A stretch of 64,000 bases of DNA from assembly GCA_947588845.1 (NCBI GenBank), contig CANQAR010000001.1:62001-126000 (forward strand), in the 5' to 3' direction. The notes under the pieces were generated by a model, which saw only the letters and a program-made list of their open reading frames with translations, did not search any database and was not told where the DNA came from. This document shows, in pieces, positions 17,745 to 28,249 of this stretch (positions within the stretch are counted from its first letter, which is position 1; each line of letters begins with the position of its first letter). This DNA comes from an uncultured Lachnospiraceae bacterium (GTDB lineage Bacteria; Bacillota; Clostridia; Lachnospirales; Lachnospiraceae). Both the position numbers and the translations under genes were made by a program.

Positions 17745-18060
17745 AAAAAAACCGCCTCCCATGGCAAAAGCCAAAGAGACGGAAGATAACGCTTTATCTT
17801 TCGCGGTACCACTCTTATTCATGAATACTCACACACTCACAGATACATTGGACAACGTTCTCCCCATCCTCTATATCCTTCCCATGTAACGGTGGGACCC
17901 GTCTGCGCCTACTCTTCTGTCCGTTCGCCAGCCTCCCGGCCTGACCGGACACAATTTGGGACAGCCGCTCCGGGGCGAGTTCCCACAGCCGTTTTTAATA
18001 TCTCACACCACCTGATATCTCTCTGAAAAAAACCGACTGAAGTACTATTCCCCTTCAACG
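17745..18060 (-). promoter_or_regulatory. T-box leader upstream of leuA, probable Leu (CTC) specifier, with terminator/antiterminator
   Basis: T-box core AGTGGTACCGCG at 17802-17813 (minus); terminator ccgtctc...gggaggcggttttttt near 17746-17785; stem I-like cagagagatatcaggtggtgtgagata and ggaaCTCgccccggagc with CTC at 17977-17979. Confidence 0.92.
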
Positions 18061-18125
18061 CATTTGTCAAAAATTCAATTGTTCCTACCTTATCATTGAA
18101 AATGGATTTTGTCAATAGGAAATTT

Positions 18126-18728
18126 TCAGCCAAATACTCTTCGTATCACGGACAGGGAAAATCCTTTTCTCATAAGAAACTGATAAAATTTCTCCCTCTC
18201 TTTCGGAGAGGCCTCCTCCGGATGATAGCGCCTCTTCTGCTGCCAGTAGCGAATCTGTTCCTCCTCGTCAGGCACGTCGGCCTGTTCAAACGCTTTTTCG
18301 ATGTCCTCGCGGGAAACACCCTTTCCTCTCAGCTCACTTGTCAGCTGCAGCCGGCTCCGGCTGTCCTTGCGGTAATCAATGTAAGAAACCGCATAGCGGA
18401 CATCGTCAATGTAGTGGAAGCTCTTCACATAATCAATCGCGTAATCAACGAGAAATTCCGGAAACAGGGAATCTCTGAGCTTTTTGCGAAGCTGAAATTC
18501 CGTGCGGTCCATCTTCAAAAGAAAATACATTGCTCTCTGACACACCTTTTTGGGAAGAAGCTTCTCCATGATTTCATGGTAGGCTTCCTCCCCCAAAAAC
18601 GCGCCTTCACGGATGCCGTAATGCTCCACTTCTGTTTTGTTCAGAGGAAAAGGCTCCTCTCCTTCCAGATGAATCAGCCAGCGGGTGGCGGAAACTGATT
18701 CAAGACCTGTAATCTGATGCATTGTCAT
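18126..18728 (-). CDS. recX: RecX regulatory protein
   Basis: KMDRTEFQLRKKLRDSLFPEFLVDYAIDYVKSFHYIDDVRYAVSYI; adjacent to recA. Confidence 0.92.
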   Translation of the reverse strand: MTMHQITGLESVSATRWLIHLEGEEPFPLNKTEVEHYGIREGAFLGEEAYHEIMEKLLPKKVCQRAMYFLLKMDRTEFQLRKKLRDSLFPEFLVDYAIDYVKSFHYIDDVRYAVSYIDYRKDSRSRLQLTSELRGKGVSREDIEKAFEQADVPDEEEQIRYWQQKRRYHPEEASPKEREKFYQFLMRKGFSLSVIRRVFG

Positions 18729-19892
18729 TTACTCCATATCTGTATCCGTTCCCTCAAGCTGTGCGAAAAGATCCTCTTCCAGATCTTCCGCCGGGAACTG
18801 CGCGGCCTCATCCGGGACTTTTGCCTCGCCGGCCTTTCCCGCCTTTCTTCCGGAAGTCTTCGGCGCGGGCTCTTCCTTCGGCACGGACTCTTCCTCAGAA
18901 GAAATCAGGCCGTATTTCTGCCGCACTTTCTTTTCCACTTCCTCCATCACCTCCGGATGTTCCCGAAGATAAATTTTGGCGTTCTCCCGGCCCTGTCCGA
19001 TTTTATTTCCATCATATCCGTACCATGCGCCGCTCTTATTGATGATATTGTTGGCCGCGGCCAGATCGAGAATATCCCCTTCGCGGGAAATTCCTTTTCC
19101 AAACATGATGTCAAATTCCGCCTCCTTGAACGGCGGAGCGATTTTGTTCTTCACCACTTTGACTCTTGTCCTGTTGCCGATCACTTCCCCGCTCTGCTTC
19201 AGAGATTCCGTCCTTCTGACATCCATGCGGATCGAGGAATAAAACTTCAGCGCATGGCCTCCGGTAGTCGTCTCCGGATTGCCGAACATGACGCCGACCT
19301 TCTCCCGGAGCTGATTGATGAAGATCACGCTGCAGTTTGACTTGCTGATCACGCCGGTCAGCTTTCGGAGCGCCTGCGACATCAGCCTCGCGTGCAGACC
19401 GACATGGCTGTCTCCCATATCCCCGTCAATCTCGGCTTTCGGAACGAGGGCCGCCACAGAGTCCACAATAATGATGTCAACCGCTCCGGACCGGACCATC
19501 GTCTCCGTGATCTCAAGCGCCTGCTCCCCGTTATCCGGCTGGGAGATATAGAGATTGTCAATGTCAACGCCGATGTTCTTTGCATAAACCGGGTCAAGCG
19601 CATGCTCCGCATCGATAAAGCCTGCAATACCTCCGCGCTTCTGCACCTCGGCTACCATGTGCAGCGCGACCGTCGTCTTGCCGCTCGATTCCGGACCATA
19701 AATCTCTACGATACGTCCTTTGGGAATCCCTCCGAGGCCAAGCGCTATGTCAAGACTCAGGGAACCTGTGGGGACGGTTTCTACATTCATACTTGCTTCC
19801 GCCCCGAGCTTCATCACGGAGCCTTTGCCAAACTGCCTCTCTATCTGAGCAAGAGCAGCCTCCAGTGCTTTCATTTTGTCGTCCTGTCCCAT
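18729..19892 (-). CDS. recA: Recombinase RecA
   Basis: [43 protein letters not shown]. Confidence 0.99.
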   Translation of the reverse strand: MGQDDKMKALEAALAQIERQFGKGSVMKLGAEASMNVETVPTGSLSLDIALGLGGIPKGRIVEIYGPESSGKTTVALHMVAEVQKRGGIAGFIDAEHALDPVYAKNIGVDIDNLYISQPDNGEQALEITETMVRSGAVDIIIVDSVAALVPKAEIDGDMGDSHVGLHARLMSQALRKLTGVISKSNCSVIFINQLREKVGVMFGNPETTTGGHALKFYSSIRMDVRRTESLKQSGEVIGNRTRVKVVKNKIAPPFKEAEFDIMFGKGISREGDILDLAAANNIINKSGAWYGYDGNKIGQGRENAKIYLREHPEVMEEVEKKVRQKYGLISSEEESVPKEEPAPKTSGRKAGKAGEAKVPDEAAQFPAEDLEEDLFAQLEGTDTDME

Positions 19893-19932
19893 ATTCTGTC
19901 TCCTTATATCGAACTTGTAAAATCATAATTAT

Positions 19933-19961
19933 TATATACCATTATTTTGTGATTTTGTCAA
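19933..19961 (-). promoter_or_regulatory. Probable recA promoter
   Basis: Minus strand TTGACA - 17 nt - TATATA(AT) immediately after the rseP stop. Confidence 0.6.
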
Positions 19962-21005
19962 CTAGAAGAAGATTTTCTTTACATCATTAAACATAATGAC
20001 TACCATCAGAAGCATTAAAAGAAGCAGTCCCGCGAAATGGATCCTGGCCTCTGTTTCCGGATCTACCTTTTTCCGTCTTATGGCTTCCAGAATCAGAAAA
20101 ACAAGCCGGCCTCCGTCAAGAGCCGGGATCGGAAGCAGGTTCATGACTCCCAGGTTGGCCGTGAGCAGTATGGCTATGTTCATCATATTCAGCCAGACAT
20201 AAAAGAGACCGGAAGACCGGCTCTCCTCATACGTTTCACCGATCATGTCCACCACTCCCACAGGACCTGACATGTCGTCAAGACTTACGCCCCCGTGTAC
20301 AAGCATTCCAAGGCTCTGAAGCGTGACGTCGATCCAGTAATAGACCTCATACGCGCTGTACCTGAGCGTATCAATGGGACCGGTACGCATCCGGTAACTG
20401 CTTCCCGGAATCCCGAAGCGATAAGCTCCGTTTATAACCGCCGGTGTGATTGTCGTATCGTAAATCTGTCCGCCGCGCTCATATTCAAAGCGGACCGGTT
20501 CTCCTTGGACAAAGTTCTCCTGGTGAAACGTGACGTAGTTGGAAATCTGGCGGTACAGTCGTATGCGCTTTCCGTTCATGCGGATGATCCGGTCGCCCTT
20601 CTGCAGTCCTCCTGCCTGTGCGGGAGAACCTTCGGAGACTCCCGGAAGAACAGGTATGTCATATCCTATGCTGCCCACAATAAAAACCGACAGTACAAAC
20701 GCAAGAATAAAGTTAAACAGCGGACCGGCAGCAATCACGGAGATACGCGCCCAGACGGAAGTGCTCCCGAAGGTTCCTTCCCCTTCTTCCTCGCCGTCTT
20801 CCCCGAGCATCATGCAGGATCCTCCAAACGGCAGCAGCTTCCACGAATACCGGGTTCCTCCTTTTGTAAAACTCAAAAGCCTCGGTCCCATCCCGAGAGA
20901 AAACTCAACCACGGTAATCCCGTTCATCTTTGCGAGAAGAAAATGTCCGAATTCATGCACAATTATGATCACGCTGAACACCAGCAGCGCAATAATTATA
21001 TTCAA
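19962..21005 (-). CDS. rseP: Site-2 protease family RIP metalloprotease (RseP/RasP)
   Basis: VHEFGHFLLAKMNGI; PDZ-like GSPAQAGGLQKGDRI; LLPIPALDGGRLVF. Start probably TTG (LNIIIALLVF). Confidence 0.94.
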   Translation of the reverse strand: MNIIIALLVFSVIIIVHEFGHFLLAKMNGITVVEFSLGMGPRLLSFTKGGTRYSWKLLPFGGSCMMLGEDGEEEGEGTFGSTSVWARISVIAAGPLFNFILAFVLSVFIVGSIGYDIPVLPGVSEGSPAQAGGLQKGDRIIRMNGKRIRLYRQISNYVTFHQENFVQGEPVRFEYERGGQIYDTTITPAVINGAYRFGIPGSSYRMRTGPIDTLRYSAYEVYYWIDVTLQSLGMLVHGGVSLDDMSGPVGVVDMIGETYEESRSSGLFYVWLNMMNIAILLTANLGVMNLLPIPALDGGRLVFLILEAIRRKKVDPETEARIHFAGLLLLMLLMVVIMFNDVKKIFF

Positions 21006-21006
21006 G

Positions 21007-22149
21007 TTACCACCTGCTTTCAATCATATCATAAACACCCTGCTCCACTTCCAGGATCTGCCGGATATCCGGAGCAGCGATCACCCGGTGCGCGTCCATG
21101 CAGGCACGGATGATCCGGTATATATCCGTAAAGCCAATTTCCCTGTGCAGAAACTTGCTCACCGCACGCTCATTTGCCGCGTTGAACACGGTCGGCATGG
21201 AGCCGCCGGTGCGCGCGGCCTCAATCGCATAGGAAAGACCGGCAAAGGTTTCCATGTCGGGTTCCTCAAAAGTAATGCTTCCCAGTTTCGCGAAATCAAG
21301 TCTGTCCCCCGCCAGATACCTCCGCTCGGGATAATACAGGGCATACTGGATCGGAAGTTTCATATCAGGGGTTCCGAGCTGAGCGATCACGGCCCCGTCT
21401 GTAAATTCTACCATAGAATGAATCACACTCTGAGGCTGGACAACCACCTGGATCTGATCCAGCTCCACATCAAAAAGCCACCGTGCCTCCATAACCTCAA
21501 GTCCCTTATTCACCAGCGTGGCGGAGTCGATGGTAATCTTTTGCCCCATATTCCAGTTCGGATGGCGAAGCGCATCCTCGACCTGCATCTTTTCCAGTTC
21601 TTCCCTCTTTTTCCCGCGGAACGGACCTCCCGAGGCGGTCAGCAGCAGTTTTGCGATCTGAGAACGGTTTTCTCCGTTCAGAGACTGAAAGATCGCGCTG
21701 TGCTCACTGTCCACCGGCAGAATTTTTACTCCATGCTCTTTTGCAAGGGGCATGATGATGTGCCCCGCCGTCACCAGCGTTTCCTTGTTCGCAAGCGCAA
21801 TATCCTTCCCCGCGCGGATTGCGGTCACCGTCGGCACAATTCCGATCATCCCGACAATTGCCGTCACAAGAAGCTCTGATTCCGCGCACGCGGCGACCGC
21901 CTCCAGTCCTTCCATCCCGCACAGGATATCCACGTCAAGGTCCGATACTGCCATCCTGAGCTCTTTCGCATCCTCTTCCGACCACACAGCTGCCAGACGC
22001 GGGCCGAATTCCCGGATCTGCCGTTCAAGCAGACGGATATTCCGCCCGGCGCTCACGGCCGCTACCTTCAGATCTTTATTTCTCCTCACAATCTCCAACG
22101 TCTGGGTTCCGATCGAACCGGTAGATCCCAGTATTGAAATTGTCTTCAT
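21007..22149 (-). CDS. dxr: 1-deoxy-D-xylulose-5-phosphate reductoisomerase
   Basis: MKTISILGSTGSIGTQTLEIVRR; LPVDSEHSAIFQSL; MGQKITIDSATLVNKGLEVMEA. Confidence 0.98.
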   Translation of the reverse strand: MKTISILGSTGSIGTQTLEIVRRNKDLKVAAVSAGRNIRLLERQIREFGPRLAAVWSEEDAKELRMAVSDLDVDILCGMEGLEAVAACAESELLVTAIVGMIGIVPTVTAIRAGKDIALANKETLVTAGHIIMPLAKEHGVKILPVDSEHSAIFQSLNGENRSQIAKLLLTASGGPFRGKKREELEKMQVEDALRHPNWNMGQKITIDSATLVNKGLEVMEARWLFDVELDQIQVVVQPQSVIHSMVEFTDGAVIAQLGTPDMKLPIQYALYYPERRYLAGDRLDFAKLGSITFEEPDMETFAGLSYAIEAARTGGSMPTVFNAANERAVSKFLHREIGFTDIYRIIRACMDAHRVIAAPDIRQILEVEQGVYDMIESRW

Positions 22150-22288
22150 TGTATTCCTCCTCTGTCAGCCGGATGTCTGCGCACAGTCCGGCCCGTTTCC
22201 TTTTCTTTCACTGTTTCCGTCCGCGCCTGGCAATTTCACAGCACGCGGAAAAATCCGTGGCATCATGAGCAGATCCCCGGATATCGTT

Positions 22289-23101
22289 TTACAGCAGATA
22301 CAGAGCCAGATAGTAGATCACCGGCGCGATAAAAATCACACTGTCAAAACGGTCCATGATGCCTCCATGCCCCGGAATCAGCGTGCCGTAATCTTTTATA
22401 TCATAATTTCTCTTGATCGCTGAGGCGGCAAGATCCCCGATCATGGAGATAAGTCCTCCCGCCGCGCAGATCACCGCAAAGCTCAGGATGAGATTTCCGT
22501 CCGCCGCGACGCGCCCTCCGACAGCGGCGCCATAGACTGCGCCGAGAAGCGCCGAACCCGCAACGCCGCCCACCGCTCCTTCCACGGATTTCTTCGGGCT
22601 CAGCTTCGGCGTCATTTTATGCTTCCCGATCAGTTTTCCGACACAATACGCGCACGTATCGCATCCCCAGGATGCAAAAAAAACAAGCCAGACCAGATAA
22701 ACTCCATGATCAAGAATTCTGAGCAGATAAATATTCGAAAGCATCACAGCCGCGTATACCATACTGAAAAAAGCGGCTGTCACCTGCTGTGCCTGATAGC
22801 GCGGGTACGAAAATACATAAACTGCCATAATGACAATGAGTGTTCCCGTCAGTACCATCATAGTATATGTCTGAGGCTGCCAAAATAACAATGCATAATA
22901 AATGACCGTCCCCAGATAACCGGCTCCGGAGAGCAGAGCGGCTCCTTTTTTATCTTCCACCTGGAATACCCGGTACAGTTCATGGATTCCGATCAGCGAT
23001 ACAATAAGAAGCGTCGCCGCAAGCACCGTCCCCCCGCTTATGATCGTGATAAGCGCGGCCGCCACCAGCACAATTCCGCTTCCCAGTCTTGTCCAGAACA
23101 T
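22289..23101 (-). CDS. cdsA: Phosphatidate cytidylyltransferase
   Basis: TM-rich; SPKKSVEGAVGGVAGSALLGA...AIKRNYDIKDYGTLIPGHGGIMDRFDSVIF. Confidence 0.96.
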   Translation of the reverse strand: MFWTRLGSGIVLVAAALITIISGGTVLAATLLIVSLIGIHELYRVFQVEDKKGAALLSGAGYLGTVIYYALLFWQPQTYTMMVLTGTLIVIMAVYVFSYPRYQAQQVTAAFFSMVYAAVMLSNIYLLRILDHGVYLVWLVFFASWGCDTCAYCVGKLIGKHKMTPKLSPKKSVEGAVGGVAGSALLGAVYGAAVGGRVAADGNLILSFAVICAAGGLISMIGDLAASAIKRNYDIKDYGTLIPGHGGIMDRFDSVIFIAPVIYYLALYLL

Positions 23102-23172
23102 GACAAATCTCCTTCCCTCTATTCAATTTTCCTGATTTGATTCCGTAATTCAGGCCTCTGCCGGCTTTTGAT

Positions 23173-23889
23173 TCAGCCGTCTTCTTTGATGCCGCCGTAA
23201 CGCCTTTCCCTGCCATTATACTTCTCGATCGCCTTCATCAGATCATCTTTTGTAAAAGCGGGCCACGGCACCTCCGTAAAGTAAAATTCCGTGTAGGCGA
23301 GCTGCCACATCAGATAGTTGGACAGACGCAGCTCTCCGCTCGTGCGGATCAGAAGATCAGGGTCCGGAACTTCCGCCGTATCAAGATAACCGGCAAAAAT
23401 CTCTTCTGTGATCTCTGAAGGGCGGCGTTTTCCCTCCACACAGTCTTCTGAAAGACGGCGGACGGCACGCACGATCTCATCTCTGCTGCCATAATTGATT
23501 GCGATCTGAAAGTTCAGTCCGGTATTCTCCTTCGACGATTCCACAAGATTTTTGAGGCTCTCCTGTAGATCCGGCGCCAGCGCCGAAGGATCCCCGAGCA
23601 CACGGACCTTCATGTTATTGTCGCGTGCCGTCTTGATGCAGGTTTTTGTGTACCTGCGGAAAAGACGCATCAAAGCGTCCACCTCATCCTTTGAACGTTT
23701 CCAGTTTTCCGTCGAGAACAGATAAACCGTGAGGTATTTAATCCCCATTTTCCAGGCATCTTCACAGATCACTTCCAGATTCTGCGCTCCTTTTACATGC
23801 CCATAATTGCGCGGCATTCCCTTGCCTTTTGCCCATCGCCCGTTTCCATCCAGAATGATTGCAACATGCTGCGGAATTACCATAAGCAC
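23173..23889 (-). CDS. uppS: Isoprenyl transferase (undecaprenyl diphosphate synthase family)
   Basis: PQHVAIILDGNGRWAKGKGMPRNYGHVKGAQNLE; LLIRTSGELRLSNYLMWQLAYTEFYF. Confidence 0.97.
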   Translation of the reverse strand: MLMVIPQHVAIILDGNGRWAKGKGMPRNYGHVKGAQNLEVICEDAWKMGIKYLTVYLFSTENWKRSKDEVDALMRLFRRYTKTCIKTARDNNMKVRVLGDPSALAPDLQESLKNLVESSKENTGLNFQIAINYGSRDEIVRAVRRLSEDCVEGKRRPSEITEEIFAGYLDTAEVPDPDLLIRTSGELRLSNYLMWQLAYTEFYFTEVPWPAFTKDDLMKAIEKYNGRERRYGGIKEDG

Positions 23890-23996
23890 ATCCTCCCGTT
23901 TTCAAATTCAGAACCTGCACTAAGGGCATTGTCTTCACAATGCCCTTCTCTGTCCTTCCTGTATCAGCGGAAATATTTCATTCAGGTTTCTCCTCT

Positions 23997-24548
23997 TTAT
24001 ACCGTGAGGATCTCCTTTGATTTTTCATCGACCGCCTTGTCAATATCCTTGATGAATTTATCGGTCATCTTCTGAACCTCGTCCTCGAGATCCTTGATCA
24101 CATCCTCCGAGACATCCGTCTTTCCGAGCTTTTTCAGAAAGTCGTTCGCGTCGCGCCGGATATTCCGGACCGCCACCTTTCCCGCTTCGCCCTTTTTGCG
24201 GATATCCTTTACCAGATCTTTTCTGCGCTCCTCTGTCAGTTCCGGAAATACAAGACGGATGATCCGGCCGTCATTCGACGGGTTGATCCCGAGATCCGAC
24301 GTCAGGATCGCCTTCTCGATCTTTTTCACCATGCTGGCCTCCCAGGGCTGAATCTGAAGGATCCTCGGCTCCGGCACCGTCACGTTGCCGACCTGCTGAA
24401 TCGGAGTCGGGGTTCCGTAGTAATCCACGCGGATTTTGTTCAGAACGTTCGGGTTTGCGCGGCCTGCGCGGACAGTCGCAAACTCGCCAAGCAGATTATT
24501 GTAGGTTTTTGTCATTTTTTCTTCAAAAGTTTTGATTCTCTCGTCCAT
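23997..24548 (-). CDS. frr: Ribosome recycling factor
   Basis: TVRAGRANPNVLNKIRVDYYGTPTPIQQVGNVTVPEPRILQIQPWE. Confidence 0.98.
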   Translation of the reverse strand: MDERIKTFEEKMTKTYNNLLGEFATVRAGRANPNVLNKIRVDYYGTPTPIQQVGNVTVPEPRILQIQPWEASMVKKIEKAILTSDLGINPSNDGRIIRLVFPELTEERRKDLVKDIRKKGEAGKVAVRNIRRDANDFLKKLGKTDVSEDVIKDLEDEVQKMTDKFIKDIDKAVDEKSKEILTV

Positions 24549-24560
24549 TTTGTCCTCCCA

Positions 24561-25256
24561 TTACACTGTGACGCGGGTACCGTTCAGGCGTCCGCTCACT
24601 GCATTCACGATACTGTTTTCCTCATTCAGGGCAAACACAAGCATTGGCATCTTCTGCTCCATGCACATAACCGACGCGGTCATATCCACCACCTTGAGTT
24701 TTTTGTCTATAACCTCCTGGATTGAAACCTCCTCGTATTTCTTCGCATCCGGATCGTCCTTCGGATCACCGTCATAGACGCCGTCCACGGATTTCGCCAG
24801 AAGAATGACATCCGCTCCTATCTCAACGGCCCTCAGAACCGTAGCCGTATCTGTGGAAAAATAAGGATGCCCCGTCCCTCCGGCAAAAAACAGAACCTTT
24901 CCTTCCTTAAAGCAGGCATTTACTTTGTCAAGGGAAAACAGTTCTGTAAACGCGCCGCACACAAATGGCGTCATCACCAGGGTCTGCATGCCGGCTGCGC
25001 GGAAAATTTCCGAGACATAAATACAGTTCATAACCGTCGCGAGCATACCGATCTGATCTGCCTTCGAGCGCTCGATATTTTCACTGGAACGTCCTCTCCA
25101 GAAATTGCCGCCTCCGATCACGATCCCAATTTCGGTTCCCTGGTCCGCAAGTGCTTTCACCTGCTGTGCGACCTGCATGACAGTCGGTTCGTCAAAGCCT
25201 GTCTTCCGGTTTCCTGCCAGCGCTTCCCCGCTCAGTTTCAAAAGAACTCTTTTCAT
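24561..25256 (-). CDS. pyrH: UMP kinase
   Basis: MKRVLLKLSGEALAG...IGIVIGGGNFWRG...SVDGVYDGDPKDDPDAKKYEEVS. Confidence 0.98.
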   Translation of the reverse strand: MKRVLLKLSGEALAGNRKTGFDEPTVMQVAQQVKALADQGTEIGIVIGGGNFWRGRSSENIERSKADQIGMLATVMNCIYVSEIFRAAGMQTLVMTPFVCGAFTELFSLDKVNACFKEGKVLFFAGGTGHPYFSTDTATVLRAVEIGADVILLAKSVDGVYDGDPKDDPDAKKYEEVSIQEVIDKKLKVVDMTASVMCMEQKMPMLVFALNEENSIVNAVSGRLNGTRVTV

Positions 25257-25355
25257 CTTATTCTTCTCCTCGGTTTTATAAATTTGTCCTGCAGAATCTG
25301 CGATTCTGCCGCTATTATAGCAATTTTTCTGAGCAAAATCTACAAAAATTTGTCA

Positions 25356-27920
25356 TTATGACGCTTTTTTTCTTCCGACATACCATTTGGAGAGTTTCCG
25401 TGTCAGAATACTGAGATAACGGAACGTCGGTTCGGTCAGAACCGCAAAGAGCACAAGCAGCATGAAGCTCTTTTTCGAGATGCTTGTGACCGCAAAAATA
25501 TTATTCATAAAGATCATGCAGTACAGCAGTCCTCCGGCCATGCAGATCCAGATCAGCCAGTGATACCGTGTCATGGGTGAGGCGATCTGATACAGGATCA
25601 TCAGCCCGACAATCGCAAGCACGATGGTTGATGAAGTGGAAAGATCCCTCGCGCTGACCTCAAACTCGAGGCAGAAAATGTACAGCGCGCTCACGATCAG
25701 AAAATCCGTCAGGCCTCCCGGCAGCGCCTTGAACAGGACATTGCTCAGGAAATGGCCTCTGATCTGTTCTGTATTTTTCTCCTGCGACATCAAAAACGCC
25801 GGAATCCCGATCGTAAACATACCGATCAGGGATATCTGTGAGGGTTCCAGCGGATAATTCACCGTCAGCACAATCGAATAAATGGACAATAAAAGCGAAA
25901 AAATGTTTTTAACCAGAAACAGGCTGGCTGTCCGTTCTATGTTATTGACCACACGCCGCCCTTCACTGACCACAGAAGGCATTTTCGAAAAATCAGATTC
26001 AAGAAGCACAAGCTGCGATACCTGGGCGGCAGCGTCGCTTCCCGAAGCCATGGCGATGCTGCAGTCCGCGTCCTTGAGCGCAAGCACATCATTCACGCCG
26101 TCGCCTGTCATTGCCACAGTAAGTCCCCGGTCTTTCAGTGCATGCACAAGCTGCCGTTTCTGTTCGGGATTCACTCGTCCAAACACTGTATAATTTTCTG
26201 CCGCCTCACACAATTCTTTCTCATTCGACCAGACGGATGCATCCACATACTTCTCCGCGCGGGGAATCCCGGCCTCCTTCGCAATCTCGGAAACAGTCGC
26301 CGGATTATCCCCGGAGATTACCTTGACCTCAACCCCCTGGCGGGCAAAATAGGCAAACGTCTCTCTCGCATTTTCCCGCACCGGGTTCGCGAGCATAACC
26401 ATGCCGAGTGGATCTGCCGTTTCGGTCAGCGCCTTTCCGTCCAGAAGGCCCTCGTATTTTGCGAAGACCAGCACGCGGTAGCCCTGAGACGTGTATTTTC
26501 CAATCTCGCCGGCGTATCTGTCAAACCGGTCCCGCAGAACATATTCCGGAGCGCCGAGCACGTACTGATCTTCTCCAAACACAGCGGCGCTGTATTTTGT
26601 CTCGGAAGAAAACGGGAAAACCTGTTCCGGCCGTCTTCCGCTTCTCTTTTTAAAATATTCCTTCAGCGCCTTCATAGTGATATTGTCCGTCGCCATCGCG
26701 GCGGCAAAATCTCCGATTATCAGCTCCAGCTGCGCAAGCGTTTCCATATCGGCGGGCAGAGCCCGCTGTTCTGCTTCTGATTTTTCCGCCGCATTCTCTT
26801 TTGTCTCCTGTGGCTGTTCCGTCCACGGAGGAAGCTGCAGGACTTTCTTTACGGTCATCGTGTTCTCAGTGATTGTCCCAGTTTTGTCCACGCAGAGAAC
26901 ATCGGCTCTTGCAAGCGTCTCAATACATTTCATATTATGAACGAGAACCTTCTGCACGGCAAGCCGCATCACACTCACAACAAGCGCGGCGCTGGTGAGA
27001 AGGTAGAGACCTTCCGGAATCATCCCTATGATAGCCGCCATCGTTGTGACCACACTGTCCCGCACGGATGTCCCGTTGATATAATACTGCTGGCTGAACA
27101 GGATAATCCCGATCGGAATAATCAGAATTCCGATCATCTTCACCAGGCGGTCCAGCGCGCGCATCATCTCGGAATCTTCATCCCCGTTCATCGTTTTCGC
27201 CTGAAGCGTCAGTCTGGATACGTAGGAATCCTTCCCCACTTGGTCTGCTCTTGCCCTGCACTCTCCCGATACAATAAAGCTTCCGGAAAGAAGCACGCTG
27301 CCTTCCTGCTTTTCGATGGAATCAGATTCTCCTGTGATCAGGGACTCATTGACCAGGACGGATCCCTTCTCCACGATGGCATCCACCGGAATCTGATTTC
27401 CCGCCTGGAATACAATGATATCGTCGAGAACCAGATTCTCCGCCGGGATCGTGGTTTTCTTTCCCTCGCGGATCACGGTATTTCTCGGCGCGTTCAGAAT
27501 GTTCAGTTCATCAAGAATTTTCTTTGCCCGGAGTTCCTGCACAATCCCGACCAGCGTATTGGTAAGGATTACGGGCAGAAAAGTCAGGCTTCGGAACGAT
27601 CTCACCAGACACAGACAGACTGTGATCAGGAAAAAAATCAAATTGAAATAAGTAAATATATTGCTGTAGATAATTTCCTTTTTTGTCTTGGACGGAGATC
27701 CCACCGCCGTATTGACAGCGCCGCTTTTTATTCGCTCAAGCACCTGGGATTCCGTGAGCCCCTGCTCGACAGACGGCGTATATCTTTTCGTCTGTTCCTC
27801 CTGTCTTCCTGCATGAATCGTTTCTGGCGTGATTTTCGCCCGCCTGTATTTGCTGACAACTCCCTTCATGCTTTTCCATAAAGCCTTGTCCCGCGGTCTT
27901 TCCCCGCCGTTTTCCTGCAT
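25356..27920 (-). CDS. HAD-IC family cation-translocating P-type ATPase
   Basis: VLCVDKTGTITENTMTV; GDGVNDVLALKDADCSIAM; SLITGESDS; PEGL in M4 rather than CPx; no metal-binding N-terminal domain. Confidence 0.94.
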   Translation of the reverse strand: MQENGGERPRDKALWKSMKGVVSKYRRAKITPETIHAGRQEEQTKRYTPSVEQGLTESQVLERIKSGAVNTAVGSPSKTKKEIIYSNIFTYFNLIFFLITVCLCLVRSFRSLTFLPVILTNTLVGIVQELRAKKILDELNILNAPRNTVIREGKKTTIPAENLVLDDIIVFQAGNQIPVDAIVEKGSVLVNESLITGESDSIEKQEGSVLLSGSFIVSGECRARADQVGKDSYVSRLTLQAKTMNGDEDSEMMRALDRLVKMIGILIIPIGIILFSQQYYINGTSVRDSVVTTMAAIIGMIPEGLYLLTSAALVVSVMRLAVQKVLVHNMKCIETLARADVLCVDKTGTITENTMTVKKVLQLPPWTEQPQETKENAAEKSEAEQRALPADMETLAQLELIIGDFAAAMATDNITMKALKEYFKKRSGRRPEQVFPFSSETKYSAAVFGEDQYVLGAPEYVLRDRFDRYAGEIGKYTSQGYRVLVFAKYEGLLDGKALTETADPLGMVMLANPVRENARETFAYFARQGVEVKVISGDNPATVSEIAKEAGIPRAEKYVDASVWSNEKELCEAAENYTVFGRVNPEQKRQLVHALKDRGLTVAMTGDGVNDVLALKDADCSIAMASGSDAAAQVSQLVLLESDFSKMPSVVSEGRRVVNNIERTASLFLVKNIFSLLLSIYSIVLTVNYPLEPSQISLIGMFTIGIPAFLMSQEKNTEQIRGHFLSNVLFKALPGGLTDFLIVSALYIFCLEFEVSARDLSTSSTIVLAIVGLMILYQIASPMTRYHWLIWICMAGGLLYCMIFMNNIFAVTSISKKSFMLLVLFAVLTEPTFRYLSILTRKLSKWYVGRKKAS

Positions 27921-28060
27921 ACCCTCAGTCCTCTCTTACTCATTATCCAGGATTCCCCTGCGATTCCTGGCGCGGGAGCCCAGTCTTCGCGCCGGACGAA
28001 ATGGAACCGTCCCGCAGACAATTACCCGCGCCCTGTTATTTTATCATATAACTCCGCCTC

Positions 28061-28089
28061 TTGTCATCCCCGGAGTTTTCTGTTATACT
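28061..28089 (+). promoter_or_regulatory. Probable promoter of the CapK-like gene
   Basis: TTGTCA - 17 nt - TATACT. Confidence 0.7.
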
Positions 28090-28105
28090 GCACAGGATAA
28101 ATGCC

Positions 28106-28249
28106 GTTACAGTTCACTCCCCCGTCAAGCTCGAGGTGATTTCCGAACATCTTGTTCGGAAATCCCGAGGTCTGAGGCGCGAAATGCCACGAACGTGGCA
28201 TTTCTGTGCATCGCGAAGCGCTGTTGCTGGTCACGGAGTGAACAGTAAC
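28106..28249 (+). mobile_element. MITE-like non-autonomous element (repeat family B), 144 bp, with 8-bp target site duplication TAAATGCC
   Basis: Left end GTTACAGTTCACTCC (28106-28120); right end GGAGTGAACAGTAAC (28235-28249), whose reverse complement GTTACTGTTCACTCC matches 14/15. Flanked by taaatgcc at 28098-28105 and 28250-28257. No ORF of significance inside. Confidence 0.88.

Noticed and set aside
17909-18133. 74-aa minus ORF upstream of leuA (and 17628-17822)
   Set aside because: Lies inside the T-box leader; no RBS or family motif.
19893-19961. LexA/SOS box upstream of recA
   Set aside because: CGAACTTGTAAAA has one half-site only; the second half does not match GTTCG.
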